Part shown: positions 6,638 through 13,604 of the stretch, piece by piece
How positions within the stretch are numbered: the first letter of the stretch is position 1
How the letters are laid out: every line of letters starts with the position of its first letter
NCBI GenBank assembly: GCA_959602365.1
Contig: CAUGSS010000051.1
Coordinates: 1-17,363, forward strand
Direction: 5' to 3'
Source: an uncultured Eubacteriales bacterium
GTDB lineage: Bacteria > Bacillota > Clostridia > Oscillospirales > Oscillospiraceae
DNA length: 17,363 nt
Position numbers and translations under genes: made by a program
The notes under the pieces: model-generated
Told to the model about the DNA's origin: nothing
Seen by the model: the letters and a program-made list of their open reading frames with translations, nothing else
Databases searched by the model: none

Positions 6638-8323
6638 TTAGTAGGGAATATAATCTGGTTTGTCCGTGTTGTAGGACCGGAGCAGCTGCTGCCAGTTGCC
6701 GGGCAGCTCGATCTTGGCGCAGGCGGGGCCGCCGTGGTCGCCGCCCCCGGCCAGCACTGCCATAGAGCAGCCTGCCTGGCCGCCGCCCACCACGGCGAAC
6801 ATATGCTCCCGGGACCAGAAGATGCGGGTGGAGTGGTCCGGGCAGACCGGGAGCGGCACGTTGGCGGGCTGGTGGCTGTTGTTGATGAGCCAGCCCAGAT
6901 CCACCTGGGCGGCGGGGCGGCGGGCGTATTCCACCACATAGTCGAGAATGTTTTCCTTGGTCCAGCCCGCTTCGGCGAAGAGTTTGGCGCACTTGGGGGA
7001 GAAGATCAGGGCCATGCCCGGCTCCCAGCCATAGGGCTCGATGGTGCACAGCCAGTGGAGGAAATCGGGGATGGTGCTGCCCGAGTGGGAGCGGTGCTCC
7101 TGAGGCCAGAACATGGTGACCGCCGAATCCCCGGCCTCCAGGCCGAAATCCACATGGAGGGGAGGCCATGGATTTTCCTCCGGGCTGTCCCCCATGCAGA
7201 AGCCGCAGCGGAACTCATGGCCCATCTCCGACAGGTCCTCCCGGCCGGGGCGCACACCGGCGATGTTCATCATGATGAGTCCGAAGGCCCGGCCGATGGT
7301 GGCGTTGGCCTGATAGCAGGGGGAGAGAAAGTGGCCGCCGGTGTTCAGCCCGATGTCCCGGGCCACCTGGCCGCTGACGGTGACCACCGGCCCCCAGGTG
7401 GATTGGCTGCAGCACCAGGCCTCCAGCTTGATGTTGTCGGCCAGCGCCGCCCGGACGGCGGCGATCAGGACGGGCATATAGATGGGCAGGCACCCGGCCA
7501 TCACCGCGTTGACCGCGATCTTCTCCACGGTGGCCAGCCCCATCATGGGGGGCAGCTTGGCCACCACAAAGTCGGAGGGCAGGCCGCTGCCCCGCACCAT
7601 CTCGTCCACGGCCTCCCGGGTGGGGAGGTCGATGGGGGCACCGGTGGTCCAGCCGTTGCGGTAAAAGAGATCGCTGATCTCCCGGGGCGTGCCGGTATAG
7701 GTGTCGGTGGCCCAGCTCTGCCGGGGGGTGGTGGGATGCGCCTCCTCCGGGGTCAGCGGATCGGTGAGCGCAGCGGCGATCTGACCGGCCAGGGTCTGGA
7801 TGCCGTCCCCCATCTGCTCCGCTACTTCCTCCCGGCTGGCCCGGCCGAAGATGGCCTCCGGCGGCATCTCGAAGGTCAGGTGCCGCAGCCCGGGCACGCC
7901 GAAGGCTTTCAGCCCCCGCTGGGCGGCTCCGGCCACCCGGGTGTTGGTGACGATGACTGTGGGCTTGCCCAGACGCTCCATATAGGCGCTGTTGTAGCCC
8001 AGAAACAGAGTGCTGGAGGGGACGCACCCATAGCAGCATAGAATGGCGTCACAGCCGGCGGCCCAGGCGTCGAACTGGGCCTGAAACTCGGGGTCCTCCC
8101 CGATCCTTTTGGTCTCCACGGTATAGCGGATGTATTTCACCTTCAGGCCGGGGTAGCGGCGGCAGAGTTCGCCGGCCAGGGCCTCCTCCATGTGGACGCC
8201 TACCATGAACAGGTCGGCAAACATGCCGATGGTCTTGCCGGCCAGAGTGTCCAGGCGGGGGCTGAGGCCGCACAGCTGGGTGGTGTCCACAGCGGCCCAG
8301 GGGGAGAGAACGGTGTAATTCAT
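6638..8323 (-). CDS. UGSC-family (Cys form) two-domain protein
   Basis: This 561-residue protein carries an N-terminal domain (about 25-190) resembling the UGSC (seleno)protein domain. CCYGC at 96-100 stands where selenocysteine-containing members have U-G-S-C, so C97 and C100 would be the redox pair. A second domain (about 218-480) has the features I associate with the UGSC C-terminal half: TTGAPIDLPTREAVDEM (226-242), VNAVMAGCLPIYMPVLIAA (271-289), ANATIGRAFGLIMMNIAG (339-356) and ENPWPPLHVDFG (383-394). The family has no established reaction; a thiol/disulfide or selenothiol redox role is inferred. It is cysteine-rich and has no membrane segment. The ATG at 8323 has AGGAGG 10 nt upstream; the frame opens 90 bp earlier without a comparable site. 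It follows OYE3 by 108 bp on the same strand and ends at the convergent terminator. Confidence 0.75.
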   Translation of the reverse strand: MNYTVLSPWAAVDTTQLCGLSPRLDTLAGKTIGMFADLFMVGVHMEEALAGELCRRYPGLKVKYIRYTVETKRIGEDPEFQAQFDAWAAGCDAILCCYGCVPSSTLFLGYNSAYMERLGKPTVIVTNTRVAGAAQRGLKAFGVPGLRHLTFEMPPEAIFGRASREEVAEQMGDGIQTLAGQIAAALTDPLTPEEAHPTTPRQSWATDTYTGTPREISDLFYRNGWTTGAPIDLPTREAVDEMVRGSGLPSDFVVAKLPPMMGLATVEKIAVNAVMAGCLPIYMPVLIAAVRAALADNIKLEAWCCSQSTWGPVVTVSGQVARDIGLNTGGHFLSPCYQANATIGRAFGLIMMNIAGVRPGREDLSEMGHEFRCGFCMGDSPEENPWPPLHVDFGLEAGDSAVTMFWPQEHRSHSGSTIPDFLHWLCTIEPYGWEPGMALIFSPKCAKLFAEAGWTKENILDYVVEYARRPAAQVDLGWLINNSHQPANVPLPVCPDHSTRIFWSREHMFAVVGGGQAGCSMAVLAGGGDHGGPACAKIELPGNWQQLLRSYNTDKPDYIPY

Positions 8324-8378
8324 AATCTGGAGTCCTCCTTTGGGGATGTTTTGCGGCATAGCTCCATCCAGCGTGAGA

Positions 8379-8408
8379 GCGCGCCCCTCCGCCTGGGATG
8401 GGGCGCGC
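8379..8408 (-). other. Intercistronic GC hairpin between OYE3 and UGSC gene
   Basis: GCGCGCCCC (8379-8387) pairs with GGGGCGCGC (8400-8408) around a 12-nt loop, all GC pairs. It lies between the OYE3 stop and the next gene's ribosome site and has no T-tract on the minus strand. It may act as a leaky terminator or as an mRNA-stabilising element. Confidence 0.5.
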
Positions 8409-8431
8409 CGCACTGGGGGATGGGTGTACGC

Positions 8432-10387
8432 TCAGGCGTTGTTGCCCGCGGCGTAGCCGCTGCGCATGGCGCCCTGTACCGTTTTGACGGCCTCCGCGTC
8501 GCCGATGACGGTGGCCTCGGCGCCGGGGGCGCAGAAGGCATAGGCCTCGTCCTTCCTGGACTGGGTGCCCACTGCCATGATGACGGTGTCCGCCGCCAGG
8601 GTGTGCTCCGTGCCCCCCTCATCCAAGTAGCTGACGCCGGATTCGGTGATCCCGGTCACCTTGGCCTTCAGGAGGAAGGAGAAGCCCTCGCAGTGGAGCC
8701 AGGCATCCTCCACCATGTTGTAATAGTGGATCGGGGTGGCGTCGGCGGCCAGTTTGTCCCGCATCTCCAGCACGGTGGCGGGATGGCCCTGCTTGGCCAG
8801 GAACATGCCCACTTCCACGCCGATCTCGCCGCCGCCGATGACGGCTACGGTGCCCTTGACCTTCTCCGGGGTATTCAGGGCGTCAATGCCGGTCATCACA
8901 TTGGCCCCGTCGTGGCCTGGGATTGGGAGCACGATGGGGTCGGCGCCGATGGCCACGATCACCTTGTCATAGCCGGTGAGCTGACCGGGCTCCACCCGGG
9001 AGTAGAAGCGCACCTGAATGTTGGGGTTCTCCAGGGTTTTGCGAACCATATAGTCCTTGAACTGCTTCAGGGTCCACTTGAAGTCGGGGACGCTGGCGGG
9101 GATCAGCTGTCCGCCCAGCTGTCCGGTCTGCTCAAACAGTGTGACCTTGTGGCCCCGGTTGGCGGCCACCTGGGCGGCTTCCATGCCGGCGGGGCCGCCG
9201 CCGATCACCGCGATCTTCCGGGGAGAGGTGACAGGGGCGGGAGCCATCTTTTTGAGCTGGTGCTCCAGGCCGTACTCCGGGTTGACCGAGCAGACCGAGA
9301 GATAGGGGCCGTGGATGGTGTTGACATGGCACTTGTTGCACCGCAGGCAGGGCACCACGTCCTCTCCCCGACCCTCATAGGCCAGCCGCCCGAAGTTGGG
9401 ATTGGAGATCCAGGCCCGGGCGGCGCCGATCAGATCCGCCTTGCCCTCGGCGATGGCCCGCTCGCAGGTGTCCAGATTGGTGAAGCCGGCCACGGTCTCC
9501 ACTGTGAGCCGGGCGCCGGACTCCTTGACGGCGGCGGCGTACTTCAGCCAGGGGGTTTCCTCCAGACAGTAGTTGATGGGGTGGTTGGGGTCCAGGTCCG
9601 GGGCCCGGAGCTGCATGATGTCCACATAGCCCTCGCACATCTTGGTAAACTTGATGATGTCCTCAAGGGTGGTGCCGCCGGGCACCGGGTCCTCGCCGGA
9701 GACCAGCGTCTCGATCAGGAAGTCCTCGCCGCAGGCGTCCCGGACTGCCTTGTAGACCATCAGGGGGAACTTGGCCCGGTTTTCAATGGGGCCGCCGAAC
9801 TCGTCATCCCGGGTGTTGGTCATGGCGGAGAGAAATTTGGCCCCCAGCGGCCCCCGATAGGCGAAGTGGATGGAACACATGTCAAAGCCCATCTGCTGGA
9901 AGAGTTTGGCCTGCCTGGCGTAGTCCGCCGCCACAGCCTGCATCTCCTCCAGGGTGATGCGGCGGTTGTGCATGGGCGGGGAATCAGGGGGCATCAGGAA
10001 GGGGGGGACGTCGCAGTCATCCACATCCACCCCCCGGGGCGGAGCGGCCATCAGGGCGATGGAGGCTTTGGCATCATAGTAGTGCAGGCACTCCACCAGC
10101 TGGGAGACATAGTTCTGGCAGCGGGTGTCGTACTGGTTGATAATGGGGAAATGGATGATGTCCTCGGCGGGGGGCACGTTGTCCGGATCGTCGAAGCCGG
10201 TGAAGGTGACAATGCCCGCCCCGCCCCTGGCCCGGCGGATAACATGCTCAATCATGGAGTCGGCGGGAAAGCGCTCGTTGCCCTGGATGTAATGGGGCAT
10301 GGAGGTACAGGAGACCAGGCGGTTTTTCAAGTAAGTGCGTCCCACTTTCAGGGGAGAGAGCAGGTGTTGGTAACGGGTGCTGGACAT
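8432..10387 (-). CDS. OYE3: Fe-S flavoenzyme, enoate/enone reductase family (most canonical)
   Basis: This 651-residue protein has an FMN TIM barrel (about 7-340), Fe-S ligands C347, C350, C353 and C366 followed by SVNP, and an FAD/NAD(H) domain with GGGPAG (396-401) and GGGEIG (518-523). Its barrel keeps SIHFAYRGPLGAKFLS (172-187), with His174 and Tyr177, then DEFGGPIENR. This matches my memory of the BaiCD/BaiH-like subgroup better than the other two paralogs do. It should be a cytoplasmic NAD(P)H-dependent C=C reductase. The ATG at 10387 is chosen because homology to OYE1 and OYE2 begins there (RYQHLLSPLKVG). The AAGGAG lies a rather long 12 nt upstream, with an ATGTAA between. The reading frame upstream (to 10471) runs through a hairpin and is not conserved. 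It sits between a symporter gene and the UGSC gene on the same strand. Confidence 0.9.
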   Translation of the reverse strand: MSSTRYQHLLSPLKVGRTYLKNRLVSCTSMPHYIQGNERFPADSMIEHVIRRARGGAGIVTFTGFDDPDNVPPAEDIIHFPIINQYDTRCQNYVSQLVECLHYYDAKASIALMAAPPRGVDVDDCDVPPFLMPPDSPPMHNRRITLEEMQAVAADYARQAKLFQQMGFDMCSIHFAYRGPLGAKFLSAMTNTRDDEFGGPIENRAKFPLMVYKAVRDACGEDFLIETLVSGEDPVPGGTTLEDIIKFTKMCEGYVDIMQLRAPDLDPNHPINYCLEETPWLKYAAAVKESGARLTVETVAGFTNLDTCERAIAEGKADLIGAARAWISNPNFGRLAYEGRGEDVVPCLRCNKCHVNTIHGPYLSVCSVNPEYGLEHQLKKMAPAPVTSPRKIAVIGGGPAGMEAAQVAANRGHKVTLFEQTGQLGGQLIPASVPDFKWTLKQFKDYMVRKTLENPNIQVRFYSRVEPGQLTGYDKVIVAIGADPIVLPIPGHDGANVMTGIDALNTPEKVKGTVAVIGGGEIGVEVGMFLAKQGHPATVLEMRDKLAADATPIHYYNMVEDAWLHCEGFSFLLKAKVTGITESGVSYLDEGGTEHTLAADTVIMAVGTQSRKDEAYAFCAPGAEATVIGDAEAVKTVQGAMRSGYAAGNNA

Positions 10388-10460
10388 GGTGAAGTTACAT
10401 CTCCTTTCAGTTAGAGGGTGGCCGGATGCAGAAATTCCGGGCCGATGCGGTTGGAAACGA

Positions 10461-10488
10461 AGGCGGCCCATCCGGGGATGGGCCGCCT
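10461..10488 (-). terminator. Hairpin between symporter and OYE3 genes
   Basis: AGGCGGCCCATC (10461-10472) pairs perfectly with GATGGGCCGCCT (10477-10488) around a 4-nt loop. On the minus strand it begins 39 bp after the symporter stop and is followed by TCGTTTCC, a weak T-tract. It could terminate or attenuate transcription into OYE3. No clear promoter for OYE3 is visible downstream of it, so read-through is likely. Confidence 0.55.
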
Positions 10489-10526
10489 GTAGGGGGGAGG
10501 GAGGAAATGGGGATCAGCAGATAATT

Positions 10527-12023
10527 TTACTCTGCCAGACCAGATTCCTTGGCGGCTTCGGCGGCGTGGCGCGCGTCCAGCTCGGCCCGGATCTGCGTCC
10601 ACTCTTTGCCGCCCATGCTCAGGAACTGATAACAGATGGCGGAAAGGATACGGGCGATGCAGGGGATGCCCAGGAACATGAAGGTGACAATGGCCTTGCC
10701 GGCATCAGGCAGGCCGGCGGCCTGGGAGTAACCGGCGGCGCCCAGCAGGATGCCCAGCAGAGCAGAGCAGATGCCGGCGCAGATTTTATTCAGCGAAGAG
10801 GAGAAGGAGCTTCCCACGCCCTCCTGGCGCACGCCGAACTTCCACTCGCCGTAGTCGATGGCACGGGTGAGCATGACACCCTGAGTGCCGTTGCACATAG
10901 AGCCTACGGACTGACCGATGACCATGCAGACAACCCATGGAATCCAGTTCTGCAGACCGACAATCCACTGAATACCGGTGGCAATGCCGCCGATCAGAGT
11001 CAGAACCACGACAATTTTCTTGGGGTCGACCTTTTTAGAGAAGGGCAGCACGGCGAAGGGGGCGATCATCATGGGAATATTCATAATGGTGATCAGTACA
11101 CCCACAGGATTGTCACCGCCGTGGCCGGAGGAACCTAGCACGTGGATGGCATAGATGGCCATGGCGCCGATCATGAAGCTGAGGCAGCAAGAATTGAAGA
11201 AGGCGGCAATCTGATATCCCAACCAATACTTGTTGCGGAATAGATAGCCATACTGCTCACCCAAGCCCATGGCTTTGTCGGCGTTCTTTTTGCCCTGCTT
11301 GGCCCGCATTTCTCTGCGTTCTTTTTCAATTCGCTCCAGATCGACGCCTTTGCGCTTTTCGGACAAGCAGAGGAAGACAATAACCAAGCATACGACAGTC
11401 AAGCCGCCCATGAACCAAGCCAAAGCGCGATAGCCGGTCAAAGCATCAGAGAAGCCGGCCACAAAGGGGGTGATGATCCAGCCGGTGATGGTGGCGGCCA
11501 CATTGGTGCCATAAGAGCTGACCCAGACCATGAACAGACGGACCTGGGAGTTGTCGGAAACCACAGAGGGCAATGCGTAACCTGGCATACGGGCCGCGGT
11601 GAGAGCGGTGCAATACAGGTTGTAAATGATCATAGCCCAAATCAGTTTGACTGCGTCGGAGCCATTTACGGGGGCCATAAACATCAGACCGATTGTCACG
11701 CCGATGGGCAGAGCAGTCCACAGGAACCAATGGCGGGCTTTGCCCCATTTGGTGTGAACGCGGTCCATGATATTGCCCATAATGATGTCAGTGGCGCAGT
11801 CGATGAACACGCCAACTGATGTGACCAGGCCGATGGCGACGGCGCTGACGCCCAGATATTCTACATAGACTACCGTCAGGAAGCTGCTGAACATGGTGTA
11901 GGCCAAGCCCTGGGTGCCGAACTGGGCAAAGAAGCTGGCGATGTAGTTCAGAATACTTGTTTTGCTAAATGCGCGGTCGTTTGGCGAGACAGCTTTGGTC
12001 GGTGCCTTTGTGGGATCACTCAT
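10527..12023 (-). CDS. GPH-family (MelB-like) cation symporter, MFS fold
   Basis: This 498-residue protein has about 12 hydrophobic segments and a soluble central loop (about 220-255, rich in K/R/E). The GPH/MelB signature lies after the second helix: D75-xxx-D79, then D87-R88 and WGKARHW (93-99), matching the D-xxx-D and GKxR elements used for cation coupling. GPH members usually import sugars or glucuronides, but relatives in anaerobic clusters accompany aromatic or steroid-type substrates. The ATG at 12023 has GAGGAGG 7 nt upstream. It heads the probable transcription unit symporter-OYE3-UGSC and is preceded by tandem promoters with an inverted repeat. Its codons look less GC-rich than those of the flanking enzymes. 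Substrate unknown. Confidence 0.85.
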   Translation of the reverse strand: MSDPTKAPTKAVSPNDRAFSKTSILNYIASFFAQFGTQGLAYTMFSSFLTVVYVEYLGVSAVAIGLVTSVGVFIDCATDIIMGNIMDRVHTKWGKARHWFLWTALPIGVTIGLMFMAPVNGSDAVKLIWAMIIYNLYCTALTAARMPGYALPSVVSDNSQVRLFMVWVSSYGTNVAATITGWIITPFVAGFSDALTGYRALAWFMGGLTVVCLVIVFLCLSEKRKGVDLERIEKERREMRAKQGKKNADKAMGLGEQYGYLFRNKYWLGYQIAAFFNSCCLSFMIGAMAIYAIHVLGSSGHGGDNPVGVLITIMNIPMMIAPFAVLPFSKKVDPKKIVVVLTLIGGIATGIQWIVGLQNWIPWVVCMVIGQSVGSMCNGTQGVMLTRAIDYGEWKFGVRQEGVGSSFSSSLNKICAGICSALLGILLGAAGYSQAAGLPDAGKAIVTFMFLGIPCIARILSAICYQFLSMGGKEWTQIRAELDARHAAEAAKESGLAE

Positions 12024-12131
12024 GAAAATACCTCCTCTTTCTTAGTTGTTCTCGCAGTGCGGACGCTGGATGAACATCTCCCTCCTCAGCATGGCCCTTC
12101 ACATGACAGTTTTTCTCATTGCTTATTGTAT

Positions 12132-12178
12132 AAAATGCAAATTGTAGCTACTATCATATACGAATTACCATGCATTTT
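12132..12178. promoter_or_regulatory. Candidate operator upstream of the symporter operon
   Basis: AAAATGCA (12132-12139) and TGCATTTT (12171-12178) form an 8-bp inverted repeat flanking the -10 box of the proximal promoter. The palindrome GTAGCTAC (12144-12151) sits at the expected transcription start. The geometry would suit a dimeric repressor or looping. No regulator gene is in the window. Confidence 0.4.
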
Positions 12179-12181
12179 CTA
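12153..12181 (-). promoter_or_regulatory. Proximal promoter of the symporter operon
   Basis: On the minus strand TAGAAA (12181-12176), a 17-bp spacer and TATGAT (12158-12153). Transcription would start near 12146, giving a leader of about 120 nt before the ATG at 12023. It is embedded in the inverted repeat 12132-12178. Confidence 0.5.
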
Positions 12182-12191
12182 CAAAAACTGT

Positions 12192-12221
12192 ATCATATTC
12201 GGAGAAGAAAGGGAAATTCAA
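12192..12221 (-). promoter_or_regulatory. Distal promoter of the symporter operon
   Basis: On the minus strand TTGAAT (12221-12216), an 18-bp spacer and TATGAT (12197-12192). It would be a second, tandem start about 40 bp upstream of the proximal promoter. Confidence 0.4.
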
Positions 12222-12275
12222 ATAAGGGATTGCTCCATGCATGAAACACATCAATTGCGCAGCAGACCGGGTATT

Positions 12276-12308
12276 GTCCGCATTCTGCGCGAGGCGGCGA
12301 GTGCGGAC
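12276..12308 (-). terminator. Weak terminator candidate after the amidohydrolase
   Basis: GTCCGCA (12276-12282) pairs with TGCGGAC (12302-12308) around a GC-rich loop, starting 3 bp after the amidohydrolase stop on the minus strand. There is no T-tract, so termination is uncertain. Confidence 0.3.
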
Positions 12309-12310
12309 GC

Positions 12311-13510
12311 CTACATGCGGTTGGCCAGCACCGTACCCCGGTGGATGACCAGAGCCGGACGGAGCAGCGGCTCAAAACCGCCGGACAGCGTGCCTCCGAC
12401 GGCCACAACGCAGGCCAGTTTTCCCGGCTCCAGGCTGCCCAGCTGCTCCTCCAGCCCCAGCGCCTTGGCGGGGGAATTGGTGCCTGCGCTCAGGATGTCC
12501 TCGGTGGGAATTCCGACGCTGCGCAGGGCCTCCATCTCCAGCACCGGAATGCAGGCGCAGGTGTCATAGTTGTTGCTGAACATCAGGTCGGTGCCCAGCA
12601 GTATGGTGCCGCCCAGGGCGTGAAAGCGGCGCAGGTTATCCAGGGCGCCCCGGGTGGCCGCCTCCTTTTGCCTGGCCATCTGTTCCGCCGCCTCCGGCGG
12701 GGGAGGGGGCGGGCCTGGGCGTTTCGGTTTCAGTCCCGGGGTGTGGTCCTCCACCGGCCCCACCGCCGTGGTCACCATGGGGATGCCCTGCCGGATCATC
12801 TCCTCCAGCATATCCTGGGGAATCGGGTCGGTTGGAGTGTGCCCGGCGTCGCTGATGCCGCAATCCACCAGGGTGCGCAGGTGCTTTGCCGCCAACACAT
12901 GGGCGGTGACCTTCATGCCATGGTTCTGGGCGCGGCCGCAGATGGCCCGGATCAGCGCGGGGGTCAGGTTGTGTGCTCTCGGGGCGGGGTGAAAGGGAGA
13001 GGGGCTGTCATCCAGGGCGATCTTTAGCTGAGTGCAGCCGTTCTCCCGAAGGTAGTCCACCGCCACAGCAGCCTCTTCCGGAGTGGAGACCAACAGGCCG
13101 ATCCTGTGACCAGGGGGCAGTTCGGAGCCGTAGCCTCCCGGCACGTCGATGTACTTGCCGGTGTTGACCACCAGCGGCCAGTCTGTCCGCTGATGTTCCG
13201 CCTGCCAGCGCATGAAGTCGGGCACGGAAAGGCCGGACAGCATGGCGCAGTCCCGGACTGCCGCCACGCCGTTTTTGGCCCAGCCCAGCAGCGCCTGGTC
13301 GTCGAAGGGGCCGTCATCCAGGGCAATATGGACGTGGGCATCGATAAATCCAGGCAGCAGCGTGTGGCCGGAGAGATCGATGACCTGATCCGCCCTTTGG
13401 CCGGACAAGCGGCCTTCGGCGGAGATGTGCTGGCCGTCCAGCAGCAGATCGTTCCGGCGCCAGCCGCGGGCTGTGTCCCAGAGCGTGGCGTTTTTCAGCA
13501 GAGTTTTCAA
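12311..13510 (-). CDS. Metal-dependent amidohydrolase, TTG start
   Basis: This protein of about 399 residues belongs to the amidohydrolase superfamily, imidazolonepropionase-like/aryldialkylphosphatase-like subgroup. Visible metal and active-site residues, numbered from the TTG at 13510, are H59 and H61 (DAHVH), K163 (QLKIALD, possibly carboxylated), H204 (VTAHV), H224 (DAGHTPTD) and D308 (LLGTDL). It should hydrolyse a C-N or similar bond in a small molecule in the cytoplasm. There is no ATG at the start: AAGGAGG (13524-13518) is 7 nt before TTG at 13510 and only 1 nt before TTG at 13516, so 13510 is the likely start. An unusual KPKRPGPPPPPP stretch (about 261-272) interrupts the barrel. It lies 94 bp behind an MFS gene on the same strand and may process the compound that the transporter handles. 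Substrate unknown. Confidence 0.85.
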   Translation of the reverse strand: MKTLLKNATLWDTARGWRRNDLLLDGQHISAEGRLSGQRADQVIDLSGHTLLPGFIDAHVHIALDDGPFDDQALLGWAKNGVAAVRDCAMLSGLSVPDFMRWQAEHQRTDWPLVVNTGKYIDVPGGYGSELPPGHRIGLLVSTPEEAAVAVDYLRENGCTQLKIALDDSPSPFHPAPRAHNLTPALIRAICGRAQNHGMKVTAHVLAAKHLRTLVDCGISDAGHTPTDPIPQDMLEEMIRQGIPMVTTAVGPVEDHTPGLKPKRPGPPPPPPEAAEQMARQKEAATRGALDNLRRFHALGGTILLGTDLMFSNNYDTCACIPVLEMEALRSVGIPTEDILSAGTNSPAKALGLEEQLGSLEPGKLACVVAVGGTLSGGFEPLLRPALVIHRGTVLANRM

Positions 13511-13547
13511 GGTCAATCCTCCTTTTTATCAGTTGCATTGTTATGCA

Positions 13548-13577
13548 GATGGCCCTGATTTTTATATCAGGGCCATC
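13548..13577 (-). other. Hairpin between MFS and amidohydrolase genes
   Basis: GATGGCCCTGAT (13548-13559) pairs perfectly with ATCAGGGCCATC (13566-13577) around a 6-nt AT loop. It starts 28 bp after the MFS stop on the minus strand and has no T-tract. It may partially terminate, or stabilise the upstream mRNA, setting different levels of the two proteins. Confidence 0.55.
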
Positions 13578-13604
13578 GATGTGCCGCAAAAGCGGTGATA
13601 TGAT

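Noticed and set aside
7990..8040. Possible in-frame selenocysteine (TGA) at the UGSC motif
   Set aside because: The motif is encoded by ordinary Cys codons and the frame is open throughout, so the protein is the Cys form.
6734..8041. 435-codon open frame on the plus strand opposite the UGSC gene
   Set aside because: It is a shadow frame with repetitive G/H/A composition. The minus strand has conserved motifs and a ribosome site.
8192..10414. 740-codon open frame on the plus strand opposite OYE3 and UGSC genes
   Set aside because: It is antisense to two genes with clear domain motifs, has no recognisable domain or ribosome site, and long antisense frames are expected in GC-rich coding DNA.
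12055..12310. AGTGCGGACGC direct repeat (12056-12066 and 12300-12310)
   Set aside because: Only 11 bp, one copy belongs to a small hairpin by the amidohydrolase stop, and there are no mobile-element features between the copies.
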